Positions 51,434-59,262 of a DNA stretch of 64,000 bases are shown piece by piece. A program made the translations under genes and the position numbers. The notes under the pieces are model-generated. The model was not told where the DNA came from. It saw nothing but the letters and a program-made list of their open reading frames with translations, and did not search any database. How positions within the stretch are numbered: position 1 is the stretch's first letter; the number at the start of each line of letters is the position of its first letter. The stretch lies in assembly GCA_964473205.1 (NCBI GenBank), contig CAYYOK010000003.1:30307-94306 (forward strand). The letters run 5' to 3'. The DNA is from CAYMRL01 sp964473205. Its GTDB lineage: Bacteria; Deinococcota; Deinococci; Deinococcales; Trueperaceae.

Positions 51434-52438
51434 CTATGCCTTCGCGGAAGAGGGGCGCAGCTTAGGGATGACATCGCGGGCGAACGCCTCGATGAACTCG
51501 ATCTGGTTCCGCCCGACGTTGTGCAGGTGGATCTCGGTGAACCCGAGGTCGACGAACTGCTGGATGTGCTCGCGGTGCTCGTCGAGGTCGGGGGAGATCA
51601 GCATACGGTCCTTGAAGTTCTCGATGCGCACCAGGCGGGCGATGGCCTCGAAGTCCTCCGGCGACCTGATGTCCTGCTTCGGGAACGCCATGCCGCCGTT
51701 GGGCCATTGGTCCAGCGCGTTCGCCTCGGCTCGCTCGCGCGTGGCGTCCCACGACAGGTGAAGCTGGAGCAGCTTGGGCATCGTGTCCGGATCCTTACCG
51801 GCTTCCCTCGCTCCGTCCGCGAACTTCTGCAGCAGCATCCTGAGCTTGGCCGGCGCGGCTCCCGGCAGGATGATGCCGTCACAGTTGGCGCCCGTCCAGC
51901 GCGCGGTGACAGGACCCGCCGTAGCCACCAGGATCGGGATCGGCTGCTCGGGAACCGTCCAGAGCTTGACCCTTCCGACCTTGAAGTAGCCGTCTTCGCG
52001 ATGCTTGATGACCTTGCCGGTGAGAAGCACGCGGATGATCTCGGTCGCCTCTTGCATCATCTTCAGTCGCACGTGGGGCTCGGGCCATGGGCCGCCCACG
52101 AAATGCTCGTTGAGCGCCTCTCCGCTCCCGAGGCCGAGCCAGAAGCGACCTGGGTACATCGCCCCCAGCGTCGCTGCCGCCTGTGCGACCACGGCTGGAT
52201 GGTAACGAAACGAGGGGCAGGTGACCCCGGGCCCGAAGCTCAGGCTGGAGGTCGCTTCGCCCAGGGACGCCATCCACGACCAGACGAACGCGCTCTCGCC
52301 CTGCGCGGGCACCCAAGGCTGGAAGTGGTCAGCGGCCATCACGCCGGTGAAGCCCACGCTCTCCGCCTTGGCGCAGTACCTCAGCAGCTCAGTCGGCCCG
52401 AACTGCTCAAGCGCGGCTGCGTATCCGATCGTCGTCAC
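51434..52438 (-). CDS. F420-dependent LLM-class oxidoreductase, glucose-6-phosphate-dehydrogenase-like (LLM3)
   Basis: Protein of 334 aa. It opens TTIGYAAALEQFGPTELLRY and continues FTGVMAADHFQPWVPAQGESAFVWSWMASLGEATSS, then GPGVTCPSFRYHPAVVAQAAATLGAMYPGRFWLGLGSGEALNEH. This is the pattern of Fgd-type F420-dependent sugar-phosphate or alcohol dehydrogenases. The F420-binding assignment is stronger than for LLM1 and LLM2. Start is GTG 52438 with GGAGGAGG just upstream. It is monocistronic and divergent from cofE across a shared operator, so an F420 user and an F420-making enzyme face each other. Confidence 0.9.
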   Translation of the reverse strand: MTTIGYAAALEQFGPTELLRYCAKAESVGFTGVMAADHFQPWVPAQGESAFVWSWMASLGEATSSLSFGPGVTCPSFRYHPAVVAQAAATLGAMYPGRFWLGLGSGEALNEHFVGGPWPEPHVRLKMMQEATEIIRVLLTGKVIKHREDGYFKVGRVKLWTVPEQPIPILVATAGPVTARWTGANCDGIILPGAAPAKLRMLLQKFADGAREAGKDPDTMPKLLQLHLSWDATRERAEANALDQWPNGGMAFPKQDIRSPEDFEAIARLVRIENFKDRMLISPDLDEHREHIQQFVDLGFTEIHLHNVGRNQIEFIEAFARDVIPKLRPSSAKA

Positions 52439-52525
52439 GGTTCCTCCTCCGTAGCCATTGTCTCCGAGTCAGCTTCTCCGAGGCCCTCGCCCTGCGCCGC
52501 GCCCACATGAGGCGCTACAGCTAGC

Positions 52526-52541
52526 GCGTACATTCGTATAC
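52526..52541. promoter_or_regulatory. Tandem GntR-type operator between LLM3 and cofE
   Basis: GCGTAC-ATTC-GTATAC. On the LLM3 side a -10 candidate TACTGT (minus strand, ending 14 nt before the operator) has the same spacing as in the other promoters. cofE starts 92 bp away on the other side. Confidence 0.65.
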
Positions 52542-52633
52542 TACTGCATGCGAAAACAGTACCATCACCCTTCTAGGTTGGACAGGGCGTCGGCACGACC
52601 GGAGCGGAAACCGGCTGGCAACACACACATACA

Positions 52634-53404
52634 ATGACGACGGCCTTGACCGACCGCCTAGAACTTCTTCCGATCACGTCCTTGCCGATCCTCACGGAGC
52701 CAGCCGATCTCGCCGAGTTGATCGCCCGGGGTCTCCGATCGGAGGGTCACGAGCCAGCGGACGGCGACGTGCTCGTCGTCGCGCAGAAGTTCGTCTCCAA
52801 GGCGGAGGGCGCGTTCGTCGACCTGAACTCCGTGGTTCCCAGCGAGGAGGCCAGGGAGGTCGCTCGGACCACCGGCAAGGACCCCAGGCTCGTTCACGTC
52901 ATACTCCAGGAGTCCAAGACGGTGGTGCGGATATCCAATCAGCACCTGATCACCGAGCACCGGCTCGGTTACGTCTGTGCCAACGCCGGCGTAGACATGT
53001 CGAACTCAGGCGCGAAGGACCGGGCCGTACTGCTGCCGACCGACCCCGACGCCAGCGCCGCTCGGGTTCGGCGAGGGCTGGCCGATCGCTTCGGCGTGAA
53101 CGTGAGCGTCATCGTCAGCGACACGCACGGCAGGCCGTTTCGGAACGGCGCGATCGGCATCGCGATCGGCGTGTCGGGTCTGGAGCCACTGCTCTCCTAC
53201 AAAGGCGAGGCGGACCTGGACGGTCGGATCTTGCAGACTTCTCAGGAGGCGATCGCAGACGAGCTGGCCTCGGCGGCATCCCTGCTCATGGGGCAGGGTG
53301 CTGAAGCCGTGCCAGTCGTCCTAGTTCGCGGCTACCGTCGCAGCCCGGGCGAGGGCACGCATCGCGACCTGGTACGCGATCCCGGCAGCGACTTGTTCCG
53401 TTGA
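52634..53404 (+). CDS. cofE: Coenzyme F420-0:L-glutamate ligase
   Basis: Protein of 256 aa, the normal size for single-domain CofE. Diagnostic stretches are DGDVLVVAQKFVSKAEGAFV near residue 45, YVCANAGVDMSNSGAKDRAVLLP near 115 and VIVSDTHGRPFRNGAIGIAIGVSG near 160. The enzyme uses GTP to add glutamate to F420-0, completing the deazaflavin cofactor. There is no fused C-terminal FMN/nitroreductase domain (FbiB type) and no cofC, cofD or cofG/H in the window. Its position beside LLM3 links the cofactor supply to the catabolic regulon. Confidence 0.93.
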   Translation: MTTALTDRLELLPITSLPILTEPADLAELIARGLRSEGHEPADGDVLVVAQKFVSKAEGAFVDLNSVVPSEEAREVARTTGKDPRLVHVILQESKTVVRISNQHLITEHRLGYVCANAGVDMSNSGAKDRAVLLPTDPDASAARVRRGLADRFGVNVSVIVSDTHGRPFRNGAIGIAIGVSGLEPLLSYKGEADLDGRILQTSQEAIADELASAASLLMGQGAEAVPVVLVRGYRRSPGEGTHRDLVRDPGSDLFR

Positions 53405-53489
53405 GACGGCCCCACCGCGAAGCGACTCGGCCGATGCGCGTCAGCTACGCCGCTGAGGGTTCGTTCTCACCCCAGACCGTCACTCGATC

Positions 53490-54260
53490 TCAGCCGAGCT
53501 CTTCCTTCATGTTGAGCAGCAGACGGACGTGGAAAGCGTTGTCGATGTGCTGACGAGCGATGCGCTCGGCTCCGGCTTCGTCTCTACGCCGGATGGCGTC
53601 GATCAGCTCTCGGTGCTCTCTGAGGGCTTCGACCGCGCGACCTGGGTATGCGAGCGTGGTCTGGGTAGCGCGTCGCAGCGACGCATGGATCTGGGCCATG
53701 AAGCTGATGAGTGTGGAGTTGTGAGTCGATCTCAGGATCACCTCGTGGAAGCTGAAGTTCAGGCTCGCCAGCTCCTCTGGCCCGGCCTCCCTGGTCGCGG
53801 TCTCGAGCCGCGCCTGGGTGTGCTCTAGCCTGGTGAACTCCGTGCTGGACATCGTCGATGCAGCCATCCGTGCGGCCAGTCCCTCGAGCGCCGACCGGAC
53901 CGCGTACACCTCTTCGATCTCCTCCCCGGTCAGCTCCGCGACTATCGCGCCGCCGCGCTGATCGCGGCGCACGAGCCCTTCGCTCTCCAGTCGAAAGATC
54001 GCTTCCCGAACGGGCGTCCGGCTGACACCGAGGTGCCGGGCCGTGGTCTCCTCGACGAGTCGCACTCCTGGAGCGAGGTCTCCCTCCACGATGGTCTTGC
54101 GCAGTCGCTGGTAGACGTTCTCTGCCATGACGGCGCCCGCAACGGGTTCGAAGTTCGAAGAGTCGATCCGAGCCAACTTCGAGGGAACCGATGGTTTCGT
54201 GGCAGTCAGTTCGCTGCCGTCATCTTCTAGCATGCTGGAACTCTTTGAAGATCGAGCCAT
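53490..54260 (-). CDS. GntR-family transcriptional regulator, FadR/FCD subfamily (candidate regulator of the island)
   Basis: Protein of 256 aa. A 45-residue polar N-terminal extension precedes the winged helix (VYQRLRKTIVEGDLAPGVRL, then RHLGVSRTPVREAIFRLESEG, the conserved GntR recognition helix). The C-terminal FCD ligand domain has metal-binding His residues in FHEVILR, HRELIDAI and HIDNAFH. FCD regulators bind carboxylate-type effectors through the metal. FadR-subfamily operators follow t.GTatAC.a, which is exactly the half-site repeated eleven times upstream of the island genes. It is convergent with cofE. I see no operator at its own promoter and no good ribosome-binding site, so the N-terminus is uncertain. 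Confidence 0.93.
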   Translation of the reverse strand: MARSSKSSSMLEDDGSELTATKPSVPSKLARIDSSNFEPVAGAVMAENVYQRLRKTIVEGDLAPGVRLVEETTARHLGVSRTPVREAIFRLESEGLVRRDQRGGAIVAELTGEEIEEVYAVRSALEGLAARMAASTMSSTEFTRLEHTQARLETATREAGPEELASLNFSFHEVILRSTHNSTLISFMAQIHASLRRATQTTLAYPGRAVEALREHRELIDAIRRRDEAGAERIARQHIDNAFHVRLLLNMKEELG

Positions 54261-54456
54261 ACAGTCACAAACCTAATCCTTCAGTAAGCATGCCCGACCT
54301 CGGTCTGCCGCGGGCCCGCCAAGCCGACGCCATGTGCTGGCGCTAGCGAACTTGTAGATTGGCCGCTAGCCGGCTTTGCCGAACGATACTACACGCCAGA
54401 GTGCTCGGGGGCTGCATAAGACGGCAGGCCTCGCCGGTCACCTCAGGTAGTCACCG

Positions 54457-55902
54457 CTAAAGCCGGATGCGCACGCTCTTGAGCTGCAGGTAGTTGTCGA
54501 CGGCCTGCTGCCCCTCTTCACGCCCGATGCCGCTGAGCTTGTAGCCTCCGGCCGGGCAGGAGATGTCGCCGCAGAACCACTCGTTCACGTAGACCTGGCC
54601 CGACTCGAGCCGCGCGGCCACACGGTGCGCGGTGCTCAGATCGCGGGTCCACAGCCCGTTCGCGAGACCGTACTCGGTGTCGTTGGCCAGCGCCACGGCT
54701 TCGTCCTCGGTGCCGAAGCCCGTGATCGTGACGATCGGTCCGAAGACCTCCTCGCGCGAGATTCGCATGTCGGGTGTGACTCGATCGAAGACCGTTGGCG
54801 CTATGAAGTACCCGGCAGCCAATCCGGCGTCTGTGACCCTGTGGCCGCCGGTGAGCAGTCGCGCACCTTCCCGTCGTCCGACCTCGATCATCGCCAGCAC
54901 GCTGTTCAAGTGCCGCTCGGACACGACCGGGGTCAGGTCGTGATTCTCCATGCCAGGTCCTATGCTGAGCCGCTGCACGCGCGCCAGGAACCTATCGGTG
55001 AACTCCTCTCGCACGCTCTCGTGGACCAGCAGCCGTGGACCGGCGACGCAGATCTGACCCGCGTTGGAGAAGGCCGCCGCGATGCTGCCGTCGACCGCTG
55101 CGCCCAGGTCTGCGTCCGGGAACACGATGTTGGCGGCGTTGCCGCCCAGCTCTAGAACGACTCTCTTGAGCGTGGCCGACGAGCGCTCCAAGATCCGCTG
55201 TCCTACCGCCACAGAGCCGGTGAAGGTGATACCGCCGATCTCCGGATGCGTCACCAGCGCTTCGCCGACGGTCGCTCCGGGGCCGGGCACGACGTTGATC
55301 AGGCCGTCCGGCAGACCGGCGAGCTTGGCGATCTCGCCGAGCCGGATCGCGCCGAGCAGGGCTTCCTGCGCGGGCTTGAGGATCGCCGCGTTGCCTGCTG
55401 CCAGGGCGGGCGCCAGGCTACGCGAAGCCTCCCACAACGGACCGTTCCACGGCACGATGTGGCCGGTCACGCCCAGGGGCTCGCGGACGGTGTAGACGTG
55501 ATAGCCCTGCCGCACCGGCAGCTGCTCGCCCTCGAGCTTGTCGGCCATGCCGGCGAAGTACTCGAAGCGCCTCGCGGCGATGTCGCGCACGGTGATCTCC
55601 GAGTAGGCAAGCGTTCCGCCAGCATCCAGCGTCTCGAGGACCGAGAGGTCGGCGATCTCGTCGATGAGCGCGTCCGCCATGCGCCTCAAGCCGGCGGCGC
55701 GGTCTCTGGGAGCCATGGCCTGCCACTCGCGAGCCGCGGCGGCAGCCGACCGCACGGCCAGGTCGACATCTGCCGGTGTGCCGAGAGCGACCCTGGCGAC
55801 GGCCTCGGCTGTGGCCGGGTCGATCGCATCGAACCAGGCGCCGCCCGTGGCCTCGCGCCACTCGCCGCCGATGTACAGTCCGAACTCGCGCATGTCCTGC
55901 AT
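54457..55902 (-). CDS. NAD(P)-dependent aldehyde dehydrogenase (ALDH3)
   Basis: Protein of 481 aa. Glu in VVLELGGNAANIVFPDA, Cys in SNAGQICVAGPRLLVH near residue 280, and the cofactor Asn in IVPWNGPLWEASR. The ATG at 55902 overlaps the kinase stop by one base (an in-frame ATG at 55893 is possible). The C-terminal CPAGGYKLSGIGREEGQQA is typical of betaine-aldehyde or lactaldehyde-type ALDHs. As the last gene of the RpiR-ADH-aldolase-kinase operon it probably oxidises the aldehyde produced by the aldolase. Confidence 0.92.
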   Translation of the reverse strand: MQDMREFGLYIGGEWREATGGAWFDAIDPATAEAVARVALGTPADVDLAVRSAAAAAREWQAMAPRDRAAGLRRMADALIDEIADLSVLETLDAGGTLAYSEITVRDIAARRFEYFAGMADKLEGEQLPVRQGYHVYTVREPLGVTGHIVPWNGPLWEASRSLAPALAAGNAAILKPAQEALLGAIRLGEIAKLAGLPDGLINVVPGPGATVGEALVTHPEIGGITFTGSVAVGQRILERSSATLKRVVLELGGNAANIVFPDADLGAAVDGSIAAAFSNAGQICVAGPRLLVHESVREEFTDRFLARVQRLSIGPGMENHDLTPVVSERHLNSVLAMIEVGRREGARLLTGGHRVTDAGLAAGYFIAPTVFDRVTPDMRISREEVFGPIVTITGFGTEDEAVALANDTEYGLANGLWTRDLSTAHRVAARLESGQVYVNEWFCGDISCPAGGYKLSGIGREEGQQAVDNYLQLKSVRIRL

Positions 55903-57386
55903 CACTCCTTCAGCCGGCTCGCCGAGTCGTCGCGCTCTCGGCGGAGGTCTGCGAGCTTCCGCAGCGGCCCCTTCACCTGTTGGTAGAGGTCGACGAAGAT
56001 CGGGTACAGCTGGTCGTAGACCGCGGACTCTCGCTGGTCCGGCACTAATGTCGTCTCGAACCTGACCATCGCAGCGGCCGAGACCGCGAGAGGCTCTCCC
56101 GAAGAGGCGCTGCGAGCGAGTATCGCTGCGCCGGTCACGCCCGAGTCCTTGACTACCGGCACCTTGACCGGCTTCCCGGTGACCGAGGACTTGATCCGGT
56201 TCCACAGCGGAGCGCGCGCCGTGCCACCGGTGGCGACCACCTCGTCGACCGATGCGCCGAGGCCCTCGAGCACCTCGATGACGCTGCGTAGCCCGAAAGC
56301 CACGCCCTCCATCAGAGCCCTGGTCATGTGAGCGGGTCCGTGCTGAGGGTTGAGCCCGAGCAGCACCCCGCGAGCGTCGGCGTCGTAGATGGGCGTGCGC
56401 TCGCCCAGCAGGTAGGGGAGCGCGATGAGCCCGTCGGCCCCAGCCGCGACGGCAGCGGCGGCCTCGAGCACGGCGCCCCTATCGGAGCCGCCATGCACGG
56501 CGTCGGCAGCCCAATCCAGCACGCTGCCGCCGTTGGACATCGAGCCGCCGACCATCCATCCGTCATCGAACGGGCTGGGGATCCCGAAGACGCGGTACCG
56601 GGGGTCGGCGAGCGGGACCGGCCAGAACAGCGATACGCCTTCGGAGGTCCCGCCGATGCTGCACAGCCTGCCGGGCCGCGTCATGTCGGTGCCGACCCAG
56701 TGCGCGAACGCATCGACGGTGCCTGACACGACGAGGCAGTCGGCGCGAAGCCCGAGCTCGCTCGCGATGGCGGGGGCGACGGTGCCGACGACAGTGGCGG
56801 GAGGCAGGGTCTCCGCTGGGAAGCGGGCGCGGTCGAGGCCGGCCTCGTCCAGACGCTCAGGCGTCCACTGCCTCAGACGATCGTGGGCGAAGATGCTGAT
56901 GGGTCTGCCGGTGAGCCGGAACGGCAAGAAGTCGTACGCCAGCATGAACCATGCGGTGCGCGCGTACAGGTCCGGCTCGTGGCTCTTCAACCACAGGATG
57001 CGGGGAAGCACCTCGAACTCGACCCTCACGCTGGTGCCGAGCTGCTCCGCCAGCCAGGCCGCCTCGGCCGTTGCGCGACGGTCGGCCCAGGTGATGGCCG
57101 GGCCGAGCGGATGTCCGTCGGCTCCTACCGGGACGACCGTCGGACTCTGAGCGACGACGCAAAGCGCCTCGACCCGTTCGAGGTCGACGTGCCGTCCGGC
57201 CTGCGCCAACGCGTCAGTGAACGCCAGCCACCAATCCTCTGCGTCCTGCTGCGCCCAGCCGGTCCGTGGCGATGTCAGCCCGTAAGCGGCCCGTCCCTCG
57301 GCGTGCAGGAAGCCCTCGGCGTCCAACACACCGACCTTCAGTTGACTGGTGCCCAGGTCGACGCCCAGGAAGAGGCGGTCAGACAC
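55902..57386 (-). CDS. FGGY-family carbohydrate kinase
   Basis: Protein of 494 aa. N-terminal FLGVDLGTSQLKVGVLDAEG is the ATP-binding phosphate-1 motif of the FGGY/actin fold. The catalytic Asp is in VVSGTVDAFAHWVGTDM, and the second signature runs through LPYLLGERTPIYDADARG and VATGGTARAPLWNRI. Xylulokinase, gluconokinase and AI-2 kinase (LsrK) are relatives, and the sugar cannot be assigned. The start lies 13 bp after the aldolase gene. The C-terminal 25 residues are charged and appear unstructured. Confidence 0.9.
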   Translation of the reverse strand: MSDRLFLGVDLGTSQLKVGVLDAEGFLHAEGRAAYGLTSPRTGWAQQDAEDWWLAFTDALAQAGRHVDLERVEALCVVAQSPTVVPVGADGHPLGPAITWADRRATAEAAWLAEQLGTSVRVEFEVLPRILWLKSHEPDLYARTAWFMLAYDFLPFRLTGRPISIFAHDRLRQWTPERLDEAGLDRARFPAETLPPATVVGTVAPAIASELGLRADCLVVSGTVDAFAHWVGTDMTRPGRLCSIGGTSEGVSLFWPVPLADPRYRVFGIPSPFDDGWMVGGSMSNGGSVLDWAADAVHGGSDRGAVLEAAAAVAAGADGLIALPYLLGERTPIYDADARGVLLGLNPQHGPAHMTRALMEGVAFGLRSVIEVLEGLGASVDEVVATGGTARAPLWNRIKSSVTGKPVKVPVVKDSGVTGAAILARSASSGEPLAVSAAAMVRFETTLVPDQRESAVYDQLYPIFVDLYQQVKGPLRKLADLRRERDDSASRLKE

Positions 57387-57399
57387 GGTCGCCTAGCGC

Positions 57400-58185
57400 C
57401 TAAAGCTCGGTGAGCGCTTCTTCGACCGAGGCGTTCTCGTGGATCACGCGGGCCAGCGCTCGCACGATGCCTCTGGTGTCGTCGTGGCGCCAGACGTTGC
57501 GGCCGACGGCCACGCCCGCAGCGCCGCCCTGCACCGCGTCGTGAACCATGGTCAGCAGGTCGCTATCGGTCTCCTTCTTGCCGCCGCCCAAGACGACGAC
57601 CGGCGCGAACACGCCTTTGGTCAGGTACGAGAACGACTCGACGTCGCCGGTGTAGAGCGTCTTGATGATGTCGGCGCCGACCTCGGCTCCGATGCGTCCC
57701 GCTAGGGTGATGTTCTCGGGGGTGTGCATGCTGGCGTCGAAGCCGCCGGGCATCATCTCGGCCAACAGCGGCATGTTCCAGGCGATGCACTGCCCGGCGA
57801 TGCGAGCGAGGTTGTGAAGCGTCTGGCCCTGATTGACCCCGGGAAAGCCCATGGCTGCGACGGCATCGGCGCCGATCCGGATGGCGTCCTCGATCGTGTA
57901 ACGCTGCTCGAACACCATCGACTTGTCCAGGTAAGACCCCGCGCCATCGACGCGCATGATCAGGCTCATGCGGCCGATCCGCTCGGCGAAGGTCGAGGCT
58001 ATCCCCATCGTCGTGAGGATCGCGTCCGCGCCGCCTTCGCGAACCTCGTCGATGGTCCGACCGGGGTCGGCGTTCTCTGGCAGGACGTTCATGAACGATC
58101 CGTGGTCCAACGCGACGATCAGCGCGCGACCGTTCTCGCGGAAGATCCTCTTCATCCTGCGGCTCTTGGCTGGCTTGCTCTGCAC
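57400..58185 (-). CDS. Class I (DhnA/LsrF-type) aldolase
   Basis: Protein of 261 aa, a single TIM barrel. RALIVALDHGSFMNVLP is the DhnA-family first strand. The Schiff-base Lys is in ADIIKTLYTGDVESF near residue 175, and the phosphate loop is VLGGGKKETDSDLL plus AAGVAVGRNVW. The relatives are archaeal-type fructose-bisphosphate aldolase and the AI-2 enzyme LsrF. In this operon it most likely cleaves the phosphorylated product of the FGGY kinase. A DhnA-type aldolase next to an FGGY kinase resembles the LsrF/LsrK pair, but no lsr transporter or LsrR-type regulator is present. Confidence 0.88.
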   Translation of the reverse strand: MQSKPAKSRRMKRIFRENGRALIVALDHGSFMNVLPENADPGRTIDEVREGGADAILTTMGIASTFAERIGRMSLIMRVDGAGSYLDKSMVFEQRYTIEDAIRIGADAVAAMGFPGVNQGQTLHNLARIAGQCIAWNMPLLAEMMPGGFDASMHTPENITLAGRIGAEVGADIIKTLYTGDVESFSYLTKGVFAPVVVLGGGKKETDSDLLTMVHDAVQGGAAGVAVGRNVWRHDDTRGIVRALARVIHENASVEEALTEL

Positions 58186-58212
58186 TTCAGACCTCCGGGT
58201 GAGGGCGATGCT

Positions 58213-59262
58213 CTAGCTGTCCATGCTGACGACGACGCGCTGCGTCGCGCCGGTCGGCACGCCCAGCTTCAGCTCCTCCGGCAGCGCGTCCAGGGGGACC
58301 TGCCGTGACACCAGCGGCTCGAGGTTCAGGCTGGGCAGGAGCTGGGTGGCGCGGCGCACGTCGTCGCGCGCGCGGGACTCGGTCCCGTCGATGCGGATCT
58401 CGTTGTAGTGGATGCGGTTCCAGTCGACGGAGATCTTGGCAGGCGGGTGGGTGGAGGCGTAGAGCACGACCGTCGAGTACTTGCCGGCCATCTCGATCGC
58501 CTGCTCGGCTGCCGCTGCGACGCCGGCCGTGACGAAGACCGCGTTCACTCCCCGGCCTTCCGTCATCTCCTTGGCTGCCGCCACCGGATCGCCGGTGACA
58601 GGGCTGACCGTGACCTCGGCTCCCAACCTGTCGCGCACGAACTCGAGGCGCTCCTCGTCGGGATCGCTGACCAGTACCTTGCAGCCCATCAGGCGCGCGA
58701 GCACCACGTGCAGCGACCCCATCGTGCCGGCACCGATGACCGCGACCGAGTCGCCCAAGCCGACGGTCGTCTTGCCGAAGCTGTGCAGCACGCAGCCGAG
58801 GGGCTCGGCCAACGCGGCGATGTGGTCGGGCACGGACTCGTCGACCTTGAACACCTTGGCCGGGTCGACGGAGACGTACTCCCCGAAGCCGCCGCCCATC
58901 ACGTGCCGCCCCTCCCAGGTGAGCCCCTCCTTGTAGAGGCGCACGCACTGGTTGTCCATGCCGCGCACGCAGTAGTAGCAGCGCCCGCAGCGATAGACGA
59001 GGTCGAGGGCGACCTTGTCGCCCGCCTGGAAGCCGCTGCTCTCCGGCGCCGCTTCCACACGGCCAGCGACCTCGTGCCCGGCGATGAGGGGCATCGGGAT
59101 GTGCTTCTGGGAGCCAGCATAGATGCGGCGCTCGAAGGTGCAGATGCCGGTTCCTGTGACCCGAACCAGCACCTTGCTCGGATCGGGTCCGGGTCGGCCC
59201 AGCTCCTCGAGTCGGATGTCGCCGGCGCCGTGGAAGATGGCCGCCCTCATCGTCGCGCTCAC
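58213..59262 (-). CDS. Zinc-dependent alcohol/polyol dehydrogenase (MDR superfamily)
   Basis: Protein of 349 aa. Catalytic-zinc region GTGICTFERRIYAG with GHEVAGRVEAAP, structural zinc cysteines in YRCGRCYYCVRGMDNQC and the NAD fold VAVIGAGTMGSLHVVLA near residue 175. The sequence suggests a sorbitol/threonine dehydrogenase-like enzyme. I prefer GTG 59262 because GGGAGG lies 6 nt upstream and it overlaps the RpiR stop. The internal ATG 59250 is too far from any ribosome-binding site. It probably performs the first oxidation in this operon. Confidence 0.9.
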   Translation of the reverse strand: MSATMRAAIFHGAGDIRLEELGRPGPDPSKVLVRVTGTGICTFERRIYAGSQKHIPMPLIAGHEVAGRVEAAPESSGFQAGDKVALDLVYRCGRCYYCVRGMDNQCVRLYKEGLTWEGRHVMGGGFGEYVSVDPAKVFKVDESVPDHIAALAEPLGCVLHSFGKTTVGLGDSVAVIGAGTMGSLHVVLARLMGCKVLVSDPDEERLEFVRDRLGAEVTVSPVTGDPVAAAKEMTEGRGVNAVFVTAGVAAAAEQAIEMAGKYSTVVLYASTHPPAKISVDWNRIHYNEIRIDGTESRARDDVRRATQLLPSLNLEPLVSRQVPLDALPEELKLGVPTGATQRVVVSMDS

